A stretch of DNA of 64,000 bases from Treponema sp. (GTDB lineage: Bacteria > Spirochaetota > Spirochaetia > Treponematales > Breznakiellaceae), in contig WQYB01000004.1 in assembly GCA_009781475.1 (NCBI GenBank), positions 1 to 64,000 of the forward strand, in the 5' to 3' direction. The notes under the pieces are model-generated. The model was given only the letters and a program-made list of their open reading frames with translations. It had not been told where the DNA came from and did no database searches. Made by a program: the position numbers and the translations under genes. Of the stretch, positions 30,555 to 41,544 are shown piece after piece (positions within the stretch are counted from its first letter, which is position 1; each line of letters opens with the position of its first letter).

Positions 30555-30600
30555 AAAGGCAGAGTGTTCCGGTTTTTTTAGCGGTGCGCTCTGTCTTTTA
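30555..30600 (+). terminator. Probable terminator after recA
   Basis: AAAAGGCAGAG ... CTCTGTCTTTT inverted repeat ending in T-run. Confidence 0.55.
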
Positions 30601-30678
30601 GATTTCCTGTACTGTGTGTAATTATATTGAAATTAACGGCGATTTTGATTATTATTAACCATAGTATAGGAGTAAATT

Positions 30679-31795
30679 ATGTTGCTTTCAGAATTGGGTG
30701 CGCCCATTGAAGATTTATTTAAAAAAATAAATGATACCTGGAGGCGGCTTTGAAGACGCTTCATTTGCACAGCGTATAATCGAACTTGAAGAGAAAACTG
30801 CGCAGCCGGGTTTTTGGAATGATCAAGAAACAGTAGAAAAAACAGTCTCGGCTTTAAAAAGTCTTAAAAATAGATACGAACCCTGGAAATCACTTCGTGA
30901 TGAAATGATAGATCTGCAAACTCTTTTTGAACTTGCTTCCGAAGCAAAAGATGAAAGTGAAAGCTCAGGCATTGAAAATATATTAAACAATTTAATTACC
31001 CGATACGAAAAATTAAACATCATCGAATTGATGTCAGGTGAAATGGATAAAAATGCGTGCTTTTTTACAGTTCATTCGGGAGCCGGCGGAACCGAAGCAT
31101 GTGACTGGTCGCAGATGCTTTACCGTATGTACCTTCGATGGGCTGAACAAAAAGGTTTTACCGTAGAAGAAGTTGACAGGCAGGAAGCGGAAGGCGGAAT
31201 TAAATCTGCCACTTGCCGAATCGAAGGTGATTACGCTTACGGTTATTTAAAAGGCGAATCCGGTATTCACCGGCTTGTCAGAATAAGCCCTTTTGATTCA
31301 AATGCACGAAGGCATACATCGTTTGCTTCTGTTTATTTATTTCCGGTTATTGATGATACAATCGAAGTAGAAATAAAACCTGAAGATTTACGAGTAGATA
31401 CTTACAGGGCAGGCGGAGCCGGAGGGCAGCATGTCAACAAAACTGACAGTGCTGTACGGTTTACTCATCTTCCTACCGGCATTGTAGTTGCTTGTCAAAA
31501 TGAACGCAGTCAGATTAAAAACCGCGCAATCGCAATGAGCATTTTAAAAGCGCGGCTTTACGAACACTACAGGCAGGAAAAAGAAAAAGAAAATGCAAAG
31601 TTCTCTCAGGAAAAAAAAGATATTTCCTGGGGTAACCAGATAAGATCGTATGTGTTTCAGCCATATACGATGGTAAAAGATTACCGGACAAAGGTTGAAA
31701 AAGGAAATATCCAGGCAGTAATGGATGGTGATATCGATCCATTTATTGAAGAATACCTGAAGTTTTCCTGGCGTTCAAATCAGGAGTATAATTGA
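30679..31795 (+). CDS. prfB: Peptide chain release factor 2, with +1 programmed frameshift at CTT TGA (30748-30753)
   Basis: Zero-frame ATG 30679 MLLSELGAPIEDLFKKINDTWRRL-TGA; +1 shift continues EDASFAQRIIELEEKTAQPGFWND...; GGAGG 3 nt before CTT; GGQHVNK motif. Confidence 0.95.
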
Positions 31796-33270
31796 AAATA
31801 AAAATATTAATTTTATTGATATTTTTCGCAAGTTTAAGCGTTCAGTTATACGCAATGGGATTTATTGATTCATCTGAAACCGAGATCTTAACGCAGAATA
31901 ATGAATGGATTTTATGTATTACCGATTTTGATACAAGTTCACTGCCTGCGGAAAAAATAAATATTTCAAGCGTTGTTACAAGAAAAATGGTAGAAAAAAT
32001 AAATACAGTAAGTTTTCGCACCCGTGTTTTGCAGGAATATAATTATTACGTAAATTACACATGGTATCAGCAGCGTTTAAATGCTTCAAGATCTCTTTCT
32101 GTAAAATTAAATGAAAGATCGAATCAAGTGTATATTGGAGAATCTAACTGGAGGTATCGGCAAAATATAACAAGATTGGATGCAGACATAGAAAGATTAA
32201 GATCTGTTTTGCAGGAAATTGAAGATAATACTCCTTTAATTAATAAAGAGCCTGAGTTTAATCTAACCCCTTCTAATCTTAATTTAATATTTCCGCAATC
32301 ACCGGCTGCAGGAACAGAGTTTAGATTTTGTAACGAGCAAAAAGCTGATGCTTTTCTTAGCGGTTCAATTTCTGATTTTCACGGAAGATATTATTTAACA
32401 ATAAAACTTTATACTGTTTATACAAGATCGTATGTCTGGGAAGATAATATAATATTTTCTTTAGACGATCTTGATAATGCGTTAGACGAAATAACAAGAC
32501 GCCTGCTTTCCGTGCTTTCGGGAAACCGTCCCGCTACTTTAGTGATAAGAGCGCAGCCGGATGATACGCTGGTTTTAATTAACAGAACTTTTGCTGCAAG
32601 AGGAGAAAGCGAAACGCTGGAATATCCGCCGGGAGTAATTACAGTATCAGCGTCTGCCGCGAATCATGAAAGTCTTACATTCGAAACAGAACTTTTTGAC
32701 GGTGAACATGTTGAATTTAATATATATTTAAACCCTGTTGAATATGCACAAATAGAAATATTTTCAAACAAAGAAGGAAGCGTATATCATGGAGCATTAT
32801 ATGTGGGTGAAGCTCCGTTAACATTACGTTTACCTGTAAACCAAATAGAATATTTAGAACTTGAAACGATTGATCAATGGAAAAGCAGTATTATTTTTCA
32901 AACACCTGACAATTCTGATGTCTCTCAATCTATTTTTTTACAGGCAACAATTCCGCTGCAAAGCGGCAGGGTTGACAGAGACAGACAGTGGTTTTATTGG
33001 GTATGGGGCGGAACATGGATTACAGGTATTGGAGCATGGCTTGCATATAATACTTTTGTAAGTGCGGATACCGGTATTAGAATTAATTATGCTCAAACAG
33101 GTACGTATGATGAAAATTTATACAATTATAATATGAACATGTCAGATTTATACACAGGTATGCTTGTTGCAGTAGGTGTAGTTTCTGTATACGGTCTTTA
33201 TCGTTTAGTCAGATATATTCATACATCAAATAAAGGTTCAACACCTATAATAAAAACCGGCGGTAATTAA
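31792..33270 (+). CDS. Lipoprotein/envelope hypothetical protein with PEGA-like segment and C-terminal TM helices
   Basis: N-terminal signal sequence; ATLVIRAQPDDTLVLINRTFAARGESETLEYPPGVITVSASA; TTGA overlap with prfB stop. Confidence 0.65.
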   Translation: MKIKILILLIFFASLSVQLYAMGFIDSSETEILTQNNEWILCITDFDTSSLPAEKINISSVVTRKMVEKINTVSFRTRVLQEYNYYVNYTWYQQRLNASRSLSVKLNERSNQVYIGESNWRYRQNITRLDADIERLRSVLQEIEDNTPLINKEPEFNLTPSNLNLIFPQSPAAGTEFRFCNEQKADAFLSGSISDFHGRYYLTIKLYTVYTRSYVWEDNIIFSLDDLDNALDEITRRLLSVLSGNRPATLVIRAQPDDTLVLINRTFAARGESETLEYPPGVITVSASAANHESLTFETELFDGEHVEFNIYLNPVEYAQIEIFSNKEGSVYHGALYVGEAPLTLRLPVNQIEYLELETIDQWKSSIIFQTPDNSDVSQSIFLQATIPLQSGRVDRDRQWFYWVWGGTWITGIGAWLAYNTFVSADTGIRINYAQTGTYDENLYNYNMNMSDLYTGMLVAVGVVSVYGLYRLVRYIHTSNKGSTPIIKTGGN

Positions 33271-34143
33271 ATGAAATTCGGCGAAAAAATAAAAAACTTT
33301 TTTTCAGGAAAAAATAATCAGGATGAAGGATTATTCGACGATTTATGCGATTTACTGATAGAAGGAGATTTCGGACCTGCTCACGCTTATAAAATAACAG
33401 ATGTTCTCAAAGATCGCTGTAAAAAAGAAGGATTTGATAATTTACTTCAAAAACTCTGTCTCCTTCTGGAAGAAGAACTTAAAAAAGCTGACAAAAATGA
33501 AAGTTTTATTTTAAAGGATGAAGAGTTTACTGCCATATTAATATTGGGAGTAAATGGCGTTGGAAAAACTACAACCGCGGCAAAACTTTCATATATGTAT
33601 AATTATCAATATAATAAAAAAACAATTCTTGCAGCTGCGGATACATTCAGAGCAGCCGCAATTGACCAGTTAAAAATACACGGAGAAAAATTAAATACAA
33701 GGGTAATTGCACATAAACAGGGCGGAGATCCTGCGGCTGTTGTTTATGACGCTTTGGAAGCGGCTCTTTCAAGTTCTATAGATGCTGTAATTGCAGATAC
33801 AGCAGGAAGAATGCATACAAAATCCGCATTGGTAGAAGAACTGCGTAAAATAGACAGAGTAGTAGAATCAAAAGCAGGCAGCGCAAGATATTTAAAATAT
33901 CTTGTTTTGGATGCAACTACTGGAAGAAACGCATTTACGCAAGCTGAAGTTTTTCATTCTGCAGTTGAATTGGACGGAGTAATTCTAACAAAATATGATT
34001 CAACAGCAAAAGGCGGAGTGGTTTTTTCTTTGGCATCTGAATTACAGCTGCCTGTAATATATTTATGTACCGGAGAAAAATATACAGACATAGAGTTATT
34101 TGATCCTAAATTATTCGTAAGGAGATTTACCGGAATTGAATAA
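33271..34143 (+). CDS. ftsY: Signal recognition particle receptor FtsY
   Basis: GVNGVGKTTTAAKL, DTFRAAAIDQL, DTAGRMHT, TKYDSTAKGG. Confidence 0.94.
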   Translation: MKFGEKIKNFFSGKNNQDEGLFDDLCDLLIEGDFGPAHAYKITDVLKDRCKKEGFDNLLQKLCLLLEEELKKADKNESFILKDEEFTAILILGVNGVGKTTTAAKLSYMYNYQYNKKTILAAADTFRAAAIDQLKIHGEKLNTRVIAHKQGGDPAAVVYDALEAALSSSIDAVIADTAGRMHTKSALVEELRKIDRVVESKAGSARYLKYLVLDATTGRNAFTQAEVFHSAVELDGVILTKYDSTAKGGVVFSLASELQLPVIYLCTGEKYTDIELFDPKLFVRRFTGIE

Positions 34144-35290
34144 AAAAAAGATTGTTTTTATTATTTTTCTCGTATTACTTTTATTTGCAGGAATAATTGC
34201 TTTGACACAGGAGTTGGATTTTTTATTTGATTTTGAATTTCCCGAAGATAATATAAATATTTCTCAAGAATGGATAAAACAGCCTTCACGATGGTTCCGT
34301 TCAAATATCGGAGGAATGGCGCTTGAAGAGATTCATACCCGGTTTATAGCATTACGAAATGAATATGCTCTATCAATTGAATTTATTCAACATGATAATT
34401 TACCGGAATTTCTTTCTTCATATTATGAAAATAATTTTCTGATAGAAATCCGCACTCTTTTTAAAAACAGGAATCCTATCCGTACTCAATGGCTGTTTAG
34501 AGATATTGAAAAAAACACTCGTGTAAATGCTGTTTTTGTTCAATCAGCAGCTAATAATGAAAGCCAAACAGGAAACAGAACAGGATTTGTAGAAATATTT
34601 GATGAAAAAATGATTTTAATTTGTGAATACAGGTTTTATGATGACGGCGGAATCAATAAAATAGATTATGAATATAATGAAGAATTATTAATAAGCGCTT
34701 CTGTTCAAAAGTGGGATGACGGTGAAAATTATCAAATATTGTTTACAGATTATTACAGGTATAACCTTTCTTTATCACTTAGATCGATAGAAAGAATATT
34801 TTATACAGATATGCTGGCAGGGCTTAATGATCCTGTTCTTATTTCTTTTCCAAGATATGTTATACAGGATAATAACAGCGGATTATTTGTTACAGAAAGA
34901 CTTAATTTGTATCCTGAGTTTTTTGAAGTTGTTTCTATAGTTGAAAGTTCAAGAATAATATATGATACAGATTCAAGGGGAAGAGTATTAGTTCAAACTT
35001 ATTTTAATGAATCCGGTATAATTGAATGGGTTATTCGCAATACATGGCAGGATAACCGTATTATTTCCACAGTAAAAATTGAAGGAGATATAACTCAATT
35101 GGCAGAATATGAGTATAACGCAGCAGGTGACAGGATATTGGAAAGAAATTATACAAATGGTGTTCTTGAAAGACTTGTGCGAGCCGAAGGAAATACAGAA
35201 ATAGAAGAACTATTTATGAATAATACTGTAGTACTTAGGGCTATTTGGGAAGACGGCGTAAAAGTCTCTGAAGTAAGGGTAAGAAATTGA
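34136..35290 (+). CDS. Hypothetical membrane-anchored protein
   Basis: 384-aa ORF between ftsY and lol-like genes with N-terminal TM. Confidence 0.65.
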   Translation: MNKKKIVFIIFLVLLLFAGIIALTQELDFLFDFEFPEDNINISQEWIKQPSRWFRSNIGGMALEEIHTRFIALRNEYALSIEFIQHDNLPEFLSSYYENNFLIEIRTLFKNRNPIRTQWLFRDIEKNTRVNAVFVQSAANNESQTGNRTGFVEIFDEKMILICEYRFYDDGGINKIDYEYNEELLISASVQKWDDGENYQILFTDYYRYNLSLSLRSIERIFYTDMLAGLNDPVLISFPRYVIQDNNSGLFVTERLNLYPEFFEVVSIVESSRIIYDTDSRGRVLVQTYFNESGIIEWVIRNTWQDNRIISTVKIEGDITQLAEYEYNAAGDRILERNYTNGVLERLVRAEGNTEIEELFMNNTVVLRAIWEDGVKVSEVRVRN

Positions 35291-36585
35291 TTAAATCCTG
35301 GATATTATTTGTTGCATCAAGATATATTTTCAAAGGGAGATCAAGTTCACCGATTTTGGCTGTTTTAGGAATAGCCGTTGGTGTTCTTGCATTGATTGTT
35401 ATTATTTCTGTAATGAATGGATTTCAATTGGGATTTATCGAAAGTATTCTGGAAGTATCTTCGTATCATCTTAGATTGGACAACTTTAATGAAGATGATA
35501 CTGAAATGCTGCGGGAGTTAATGCTTTCGCTGCCGGGTGTTAAATCTGTAGTTCCATTCAGAGAATTTCAATCACTTGCAAGAGGGAGACGAGCAAACCA
35601 GCAAGCTGTATTGGTTAGAGGTTTAAACGAGAATACTCTTGAAATTGACAAAACGATGGGAGAAAAACTTGATTTTGAAGCAGGTTTTTTTGATTTATCC
35701 AGTCCTGATAATGTATTACTTGGGGCGGAACTTGCAAGAAGATTAAATAATAGTATAGGAGATGAAATTACATTATATTCGATAACAGGTATTTTATCCT
35801 CTGAAGATGAAGGAGGATATAAAAATTTTATAATAACAGGAATATTCAGGACAGGATATTATGAGTATGACTGCAGCTGGGCATTTATTAATTTAGATAG
35901 TATAAGTTTTTTGGATGATGATAGTGATTTAAAACTTGGAATTAAACTAACAAATCGTTTTCATGACAGAAACATAAAAGGACAGGCAGAAAAACTGTTT
36001 ATTAATAATAATATTTCTGATGAAATAAAATTGTCAAGCTGGAGAGATTATAACCGTTCTTTTTTCGGAGCGCTGCGGACAGAAAAACTTTTTATGTTTG
36101 TTCTTGTAGGTTTAATTTTTATTGTGGTTGGGTTAAATATTTTTCAAGCACAAAGGAGATCTGTTTTACAAAGACGAGAAGAAATAGGTTTATTACGGGC
36201 AGTCGGAGGTAAACAAAATTCTGTTCGTCTTGTTTTTATATTGGATGGAGCAATTATTGGTTTTACAGGTGCAAGTCTTGGAGTTATAGGCGGATTATTT
36301 ATTGCATTTAATATCCAAAAGTTTTTTTCTTTCGTAGAAACAACTGTAAATATATTTATCGGCATTATTAATAAAATAGCCTTATTTTTCGGAGCAGGTA
36401 TGACAGAAAACTTCGCTGTTTTTTCACCGGCAGTATTTTACATTAAAGAGATACCTTACCGGATAATTCCTTTAGAAATAGTTATGATTTTTATGTTTGG
36501 TTTTCTGTCAGCACTGGTTGCTGCTGCAATTGCTTCAGAAAAAGCTATTAAAATAAAACCTGCAGAGGTGCTTCGTTATGAATAA
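35287..36585 (+). CDS. LolC/E-type ABC transporter permease (FtsX/MacB-like)
   Basis: RYIFKGRSSSPILAVLGIAVGVLALIVIISVMNGFQ; RREEIGLLRAVGGK. Confidence 0.87.
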   Translation: MIKSWILFVASRYIFKGRSSSPILAVLGIAVGVLALIVIISVMNGFQLGFIESILEVSSYHLRLDNFNEDDTEMLRELMLSLPGVKSVVPFREFQSLARGRRANQQAVLVRGLNENTLEIDKTMGEKLDFEAGFFDLSSPDNVLLGAELARRLNNSIGDEITLYSITGILSSEDEGGYKNFIITGIFRTGYYEYDCSWAFINLDSISFLDDDSDLKLGIKLTNRFHDRNIKGQAEKLFINNNISDEIKLSSWRDYNRSFFGALRTEKLFMFVLVGLIFIVVGLNIFQAQRRSVLQRREEIGLLRAVGGKQNSVRLVFILDGAIIGFTGASLGVIGGLFIAFNIQKFFSFVETTVNIFIGIINKIALFFGAGMTENFAVFSPAVFYIKEIPYRIIPLEIVMIFMFGFLSALVAAAIASEKAIKIKPAEVLRYE

Positions 36586-37258
36586 TATTAAAATTGTAAA
36601 TATAGTTAAAAACTATATTTCCGGCAATGAAACGCTTCATATTTTAAAAGGAATTAATTTTGAAATAGAAGAAGGGAAAACAGCAGCTATAAGCGGACAG
36701 AGCGGAAGCGGAAAAAGTACGCTTTTAAACATTATAGGCGGGCTGGATCGCTGTGATGATGGGAATGTATTTATTGGCAGAGACGAAATAACAACGCTTA
36801 ATGAAAAAGATATTTCAGTTTATAGATCTAAGAAAATCGGTTTTATTTTTCAATTTCATTATTTATTAAAAGATTTTACAGCTTTGGAAAATATTATGCT
36901 TCCGGCTTTTATAGCAGGATTAAAGAAAAAAGATGCAATTGAAAGAGCTAAAACACTATTATCTGATTTTAAACTTGAAGACAGGACAAATCATTTTCCT
37001 TCACAGCTTTCCGGAGGAGAGAGGCAAAGAGTAGCTGTTGCGCGATCAATGGTTAATGATCCGGCTTTAATTCTTGCAGATGAACCTACAGGAAACCTTG
37101 ATCCTCAAAACAGTGAAATAGTATCTGAACTTTTGTATGAAGGAGCGCGAAAATGGAATAAAACATTAATAGTTGTAACACATGATAAAAAAGTTGCCGC
37201 AAACGCTTCTGTAAAGATGATACTGGAAAACGGAATATTAAAAGAGGAAATACATTGA
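36578..37258 (+). CDS. lolD: LolD-type ABC transporter ATP-binding protein
   Basis: Walker [10 protein letters not shown], signature [23 protein letters not shown]. Confidence 0.9.
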   Translation: MNNIKIVNIVKNYISGNETLHILKGINFEIEEGKTAAISGQSGSGKSTLLNIIGGLDRCDDGNVFIGRDEITTLNEKDISVYRSKKIGFIFQFHYLLKDFTALENIMLPAFIAGLKKKDAIERAKTLLSDFKLEDRTNHFPSQLSGGERQRVAVARSMVNDPALILADEPTGNLDPQNSEIVSELLYEGARKWNKTLIVVTHDKKVAANASVKMILENGILKEEIH

Positions 37259-38529
37259 TTAATACTGCTTCTTTTTTTATTGCTATAAGATACTTATGGG
37301 GAAGAGCCCGTGAAGGCGTACGTTATTTACGCGGAGCAGCAGCAGGTATAGCAGTAAGTCTTATTCCGATTATTGTAACATTAATTGTAGCGGATGGAAT
37401 GATAAAAGGCATAACTGACAGGTATTTAGAATTGGGAACAGGACACTTACAAGTTTTTGATCTGAATGCATTTGAAAATATTGATGAAATTTTAGAAAGT
37501 GTTAAAGAAATGGATGGAATTAGGGGAGTGTGGCTTGAACAAAGAGGAATGGGAATACTTTCCGGCAGGAATGGAAGAACAGGAGTTACAGTCCGTTCGA
37601 TAGACCCTTCTTTTTGGGACGATCAAAAAAGCACTCAGCTTTTAAAAATTATAGACGGAGTTCATAAACCGCACTCAGATCGCGATGTAGTGTTAGGTGA
37701 AACATTAGCGGAAAATATCGGCGCTCAAGTGGGAGATACTGTAAGGCTGATGACAGTGCGTACAAATGAAGAAGGCAGAATGCTGCCGAGAATGACATCT
37801 TTTACGGTAAATGGAATTATTTCCTGCGGTTATAATGAACTTGACGCATTATGGTGTATAACAACTTACGATGGAGGAAATCGTATTTTATCTTCAGATC
37901 AATCATCGTCTAGTTTTATTGTAAAAATAGACGATCCTTACAGGAAAGCAGATTTTTATGCATGGGAATTATCAAAAAAATTAGGAAATGATTTTGGTAT
38001 TTTTTCAGTATATACATGGAAAAATCTTTTACATTCACAATACAGTTCATACGAAACAACAAGGCAGCTTTTATTGTTTATAATGGCTTTAATAGTAATA
38101 GTTGCCGCAGTTAACGTATCTTCGGCTACAAGTATGCTTGTTTTAGAGCGCCAAAGAGACATTGCAGTGCTTAAGGTTTCAGGTGCAAGTGTTTTAAACG
38201 TAAGTGCAATATTTTTATGGGGAAGTTTTTTAACAGGACTTGCAGGGAGTTTAATAGGAATAACAATTGGACTTATTATAGGAATTAATATTAATACTTT
38301 AATTCGTTCACTTGAAAATCTACTTAGTTTTTTTTCCAATTTATTTAATGGAAATGATATTAAAATACTCGACCCTGGTTTTTATCTTGAAACAATTCCA
38401 ATTATTATCGATTGGCAAGCCGTTTTTATGATAGGTTTTTTCGCAATATTGTGTTCTGTAATAGCTTCTTTGATTCCGGCATACAAAGCAGGAAAGCTAA
38501 AACCAATGGAATTAATAAGAAAGACTTAA
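37255..38529 (+). CDS. Second LolC/E-type ABC permease
   Basis: FtsX-like ERQRDIAVLKVSGAS; overlaps lolD by 4 nt. Confidence 0.87.
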   Translation: MINTASFFIAIRYLWGRAREGVRYLRGAAAGIAVSLIPIIVTLIVADGMIKGITDRYLELGTGHLQVFDLNAFENIDEILESVKEMDGIRGVWLEQRGMGILSGRNGRTGVTVRSIDPSFWDDQKSTQLLKIIDGVHKPHSDRDVVLGETLAENIGAQVGDTVRLMTVRTNEEGRMLPRMTSFTVNGIISCGYNELDALWCITTYDGGNRILSSDQSSSSFIVKIDDPYRKADFYAWELSKKLGNDFGIFSVYTWKNLLHSQYSSYETTRQLLLFIMALIVIVAAVNVSSATSMLVLERQRDIAVLKVSGASVLNVSAIFLWGSFLTGLAGSLIGITIGLIIGININTLIRSLENLLSFFSNLFNGNDIKILDPGFYLETIPIIIDWQAVFMIGFFAILCSVIASLIPAYKAGKLKPMELIRKT

Positions 38530-38583
38530 AATATTTACCTGAATAAAAAATCTTCATTCCAATATTAGTAAGGAGGATAATTT

Positions 38584-40785
38584 ATGGAATTAATAAAAAA
38601 AATAAACGATGCGATTAAATTTACAGATATATACAAAGCTAATTCAGACGATATTTTTATACGTGAAATAGAATGTGTCAATTTTCAATTGGAAACGATC
38701 TTATGTCCTATCGACGATAATGATAAAATTGCAGGACGTGTCTCACATGGATTTGCAGGATTTTCATCTCAATACGGAGGGCTTTATACATATTATTTTA
38801 ACGAACTTTTATTCCTTAACGCTTTAGATAAAAGCAGAGCGGAATTAAGTCCTGAAACAATTATGCAAGCTGAATCAATTGCAGAATTCTGGAAGTTGGA
38901 AAATACTGCAAAAAAAGTAAACGATGCGTTTATCGCTCAATATGGATTTGAACCTGCGCATAGTTACAAAGCACCGGGGTTGGCTAATTGTGATGTACGG
39001 ATTGCCGGAACTAACGTGGACTTTGCCAAACTAATAAGGCTTGGCTTGGATGGTTTGGACGAAGAAATCAAGCGTATGTTAGGTGAAAATGGTAAATCAT
39101 CTTTTTATAAAGCATTACATATGTGGATAGATACTTTGCGCAGTGTGTGTGAGCGATACAGGAAACAAGCAGAAGAAAAAAACACAATACACTTTAACCG
39201 TATGGCTGATGTTTTAAAAAATATACAGCATGAAGCGCCAAAAACTTTCCAGGAAGGTCTTCAATTATTTTGGATATACGCATCATGTTCTGATATGATG
39301 AATTACGGAAGGCTGGATGATGTGTTAGGTGAATTATTTGTCTGTGATATAGATAATGGTATTATCACAGAAGAAGATGCTGTGCAGCTTGTATTGGGAT
39401 TGTACAAACATTTAAAAACAATTAATAAAATGCATGATTGCAGGATTATCATCGGCGGAAAAGGTAGGAAGCATACCGAAGAAGCCGACCGCCTTGCCAT
39501 TGTTTTTATGGAAGCATCCAGACGGTTTAAAGAAACAGTACCGCAATTAACACTGCGTTACTACAAAGGTATGTCGCAAGCCGTATTTCAAAAAGCAATG
39601 GAAGTAAACGGTGAAGGCTGCACATTTCCAATAATTTATTCTGATGAAACTAATATTGCGGCAGTAGAAAAAGTATACGGAGTCCCGGCAGAAGAAGCGC
39701 AGCAGTATGTTCCTTTTGGCTGCGGTGAATATGTCTTGGTTGGTATGAGTACTGGTACTCCTAACAATGGAATAAATCTTTTAAAAGCGCTGGAAATGAC
39801 ACTTCATAATGGTATTGATAAGTTCCATAATGTATTTTGCGGACTTAAAACAGGTGATATATCATCGTTTAATACATTTGATATTTTATACGAGGCTTAT
39901 TTAAAACAACTTAAAGAACCTGTTGAATATGCAGCTGTTCATAAAATGTTAAATTACAGTATCGCAGGTCAGCAAGCGCCATACTTGCACCTTAGTTTGC
40001 TTATGGATGATTGTTTGAAGCGAGGGAAGCCATTGCTTTCAGGCGGTGTACGGTATTTAAATGCATCCAGCGAAGTTTTTGGGATAATCAGCGCTTCAGA
40101 TAGTTTTACCGCTATAAAAAAATATGTATATGATGAAAAACTTTTTTCTTTATCTAAAGTTGTTGAAATGCTGGATGTGAATTTCGAAGGGTACGAAAAA
40201 GAACGTTTAATGTTTTTAAACGCTCCCAAATACGGTAACGACGATACAGAAGCTGATGCGATGGCTGTCCGTGTTTTTAATGATATATCAGATATGACAA
40301 TAGCTGCGGGAAAAAAGGCAGGACTCAATCGTTATGCGATGGTAAGTGTGAATAATTCTATGAGCGCAGAATGGGGGTTTTATTGTGAGGCTTCAGCTTG
40401 CGGGCGCAAACGAGGTACGGCTCTTTCGAACGGTAACGGTCCGTCTTTAGGCGCAGATAAAAACGGCATAACGGCTTTACTAAACTCAATGGCAAAGTTT
40501 GATGCTAGTAAACATGTAGGTGTAATAAATAACATCCGGCTGACTAAACGTTTGTTTACAGAATCATTGGCGCAGATTAAAGTTTTGCTTACCACTTTTT
40601 ATGAAAATAACGGAGTACAAACCAACATTTGTGTTATAAGTAAAAATGATTTGGAAAACGCAATGCTGGAACCGGAAAAATACCAGAATCTTATTGTACG
40701 CATCGGTGGTTTCAGCGCAAGATTTGTAACACTTAATCCTTTTGTGCAGCGTGAAATTATAGACCGGACAACGTATGACGAATAA
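38584..40785 (+). CDS. Glycyl radical enzyme, non-PFL type, substrate unknown
   Basis: Active-site-like FGCGEYV (Cys codon 39721-39723) and C-terminal glycyl radical loop IVRIGGFSARFV; SD AAGGAGG. Confidence 0.88.
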   Translation: MELIKKINDAIKFTDIYKANSDDIFIREIECVNFQLETILCPIDDNDKIAGRVSHGFAGFSSQYGGLYTYYFNELLFLNALDKSRAELSPETIMQAESIAEFWKLENTAKKVNDAFIAQYGFEPAHSYKAPGLANCDVRIAGTNVDFAKLIRLGLDGLDEEIKRMLGENGKSSFYKALHMWIDTLRSVCERYRKQAEEKNTIHFNRMADVLKNIQHEAPKTFQEGLQLFWIYASCSDMMNYGRLDDVLGELFVCDIDNGIITEEDAVQLVLGLYKHLKTINKMHDCRIIIGGKGRKHTEEADRLAIVFMEASRRFKETVPQLTLRYYKGMSQAVFQKAMEVNGEGCTFPIIYSDETNIAAVEKVYGVPAEEAQQYVPFGCGEYVLVGMSTGTPNNGINLLKALEMTLHNGIDKFHNVFCGLKTGDISSFNTFDILYEAYLKQLKEPVEYAAVHKMLNYSIAGQQAPYLHLSLLMDDCLKRGKPLLSGGVRYLNASSEVFGIISASDSFTAIKKYVYDEKLFSLSKVVEMLDVNFEGYEKERLMFLNAPKYGNDDTEADAMAVRVFNDISDMTIAAGKKAGLNRYAMVSVNNSMSAEWGFYCEASACGRKRGTALSNGNGPSLGADKNGITALLNSMAKFDASKHVGVINNIRLTKRLFTESLAQIKVLLTTFYENNGVQTNICVISKNDLENAMLEPEKYQNLIVRIGGFSARFVTLNPFVQREIIDRTTYDE

Positions 40786-41518
40786 CTCAGAAAAAGAAGG
40801 TTTTGTTTTTGATATTCAGCGATTTTCTACTCATGATGGACCGGGAATCCGTACAACTATTTTTCTTAAAGGCTGTAATATGCGCTGCCCTTGGTGTCAT
40901 AATCCGGAAAGTTTTGCCGCCGCCGAAGGAGGCGAACAATTAAAAACAGTTGATGAAATTATGACAGAGATAATTAAAGATAAAAAATACTATCATTCAT
41001 CCGGCGGCGGTATTACTTTTTCAGGCGGCGAGCCTACAATGCAGTTCCCTTTCCTTTTAAACTTATTAAATGCCTGTAAAGAAAATGACATTCAAACAGC
41101 ATTGGAAACAAACGGTCTTTTTCCTGTTACTTATCTGCATGAACTTTTTAAAAAAGTAGATATATTTCTTTTTGACATTAAACATACTGATGATAAAGAA
41201 CATCTTTTCTGGACAGGTGTTTCAAATACAGAAATATTAGAAAACCTTTCAAAACTTTGTAAGAATAACAGTAAAGTAATACTTCGATGTCCTATAATTC
41301 CAGATATTAACAATAATGATACTCATTTTCAAGCTCTAGCAATATTAAAGAAGAAAAATCAAAATATTAAATCGATTGATTTAATGCCTTATCATAACAT
41401 TGGGTCTGATAAATGGGAAAAATATGGATTGGTTTACAAATTTAAAGAATTACCTTCTGCAAGCGCCGAACAAAAAAACATGTGGCAAAAACGGTTAGAC
41501 TATTTTTTATCTATTTAA
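40775..41518 (+). CDS. Glycyl radical enzyme activating enzyme (radical SAM), short PFL-AE-like form
   Basis: KGCNMRCPWCHNP CX3CX2C; GGGITFSGGEP; no Cys-rich ferredoxin-like insert; overlaps the GRE gene. Confidence 0.92.
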   Translation: MTNNSEKEGFVFDIQRFSTHDGPGIRTTIFLKGCNMRCPWCHNPESFAAAEGGEQLKTVDEIMTEIIKDKKYYHSSGGGITFSGGEPTMQFPFLLNLLNACKENDIQTALETNGLFPVTYLHELFKKVDIFLFDIKHTDDKEHLFWTGVSNTEILENLSKLCKNNSKVILRCPIIPDINNNDTHFQALAILKKKNQNIKSIDLMPYHNIGSDKWEKYGLVYKFKELPSASAEQKNMWQKRLDYFLSI

Positions 41519-41544
41519 ATAAATATTTATAAATAAATATTTTT

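Noticed and set aside
30731-31795. Track start of prfB at ATG 30731 (MIPGGGFEDASF...)
   Set aside because: No good SD, and the upstream zero frame plus CTT-TGA frameshift signal explains the N-terminus better
35287-38529. LolCDE-like block as a novel exporter
   Set aside because: Permease-ATPase-permease layout and motifs match ordinary lipoprotein-release or MacB-type transporters
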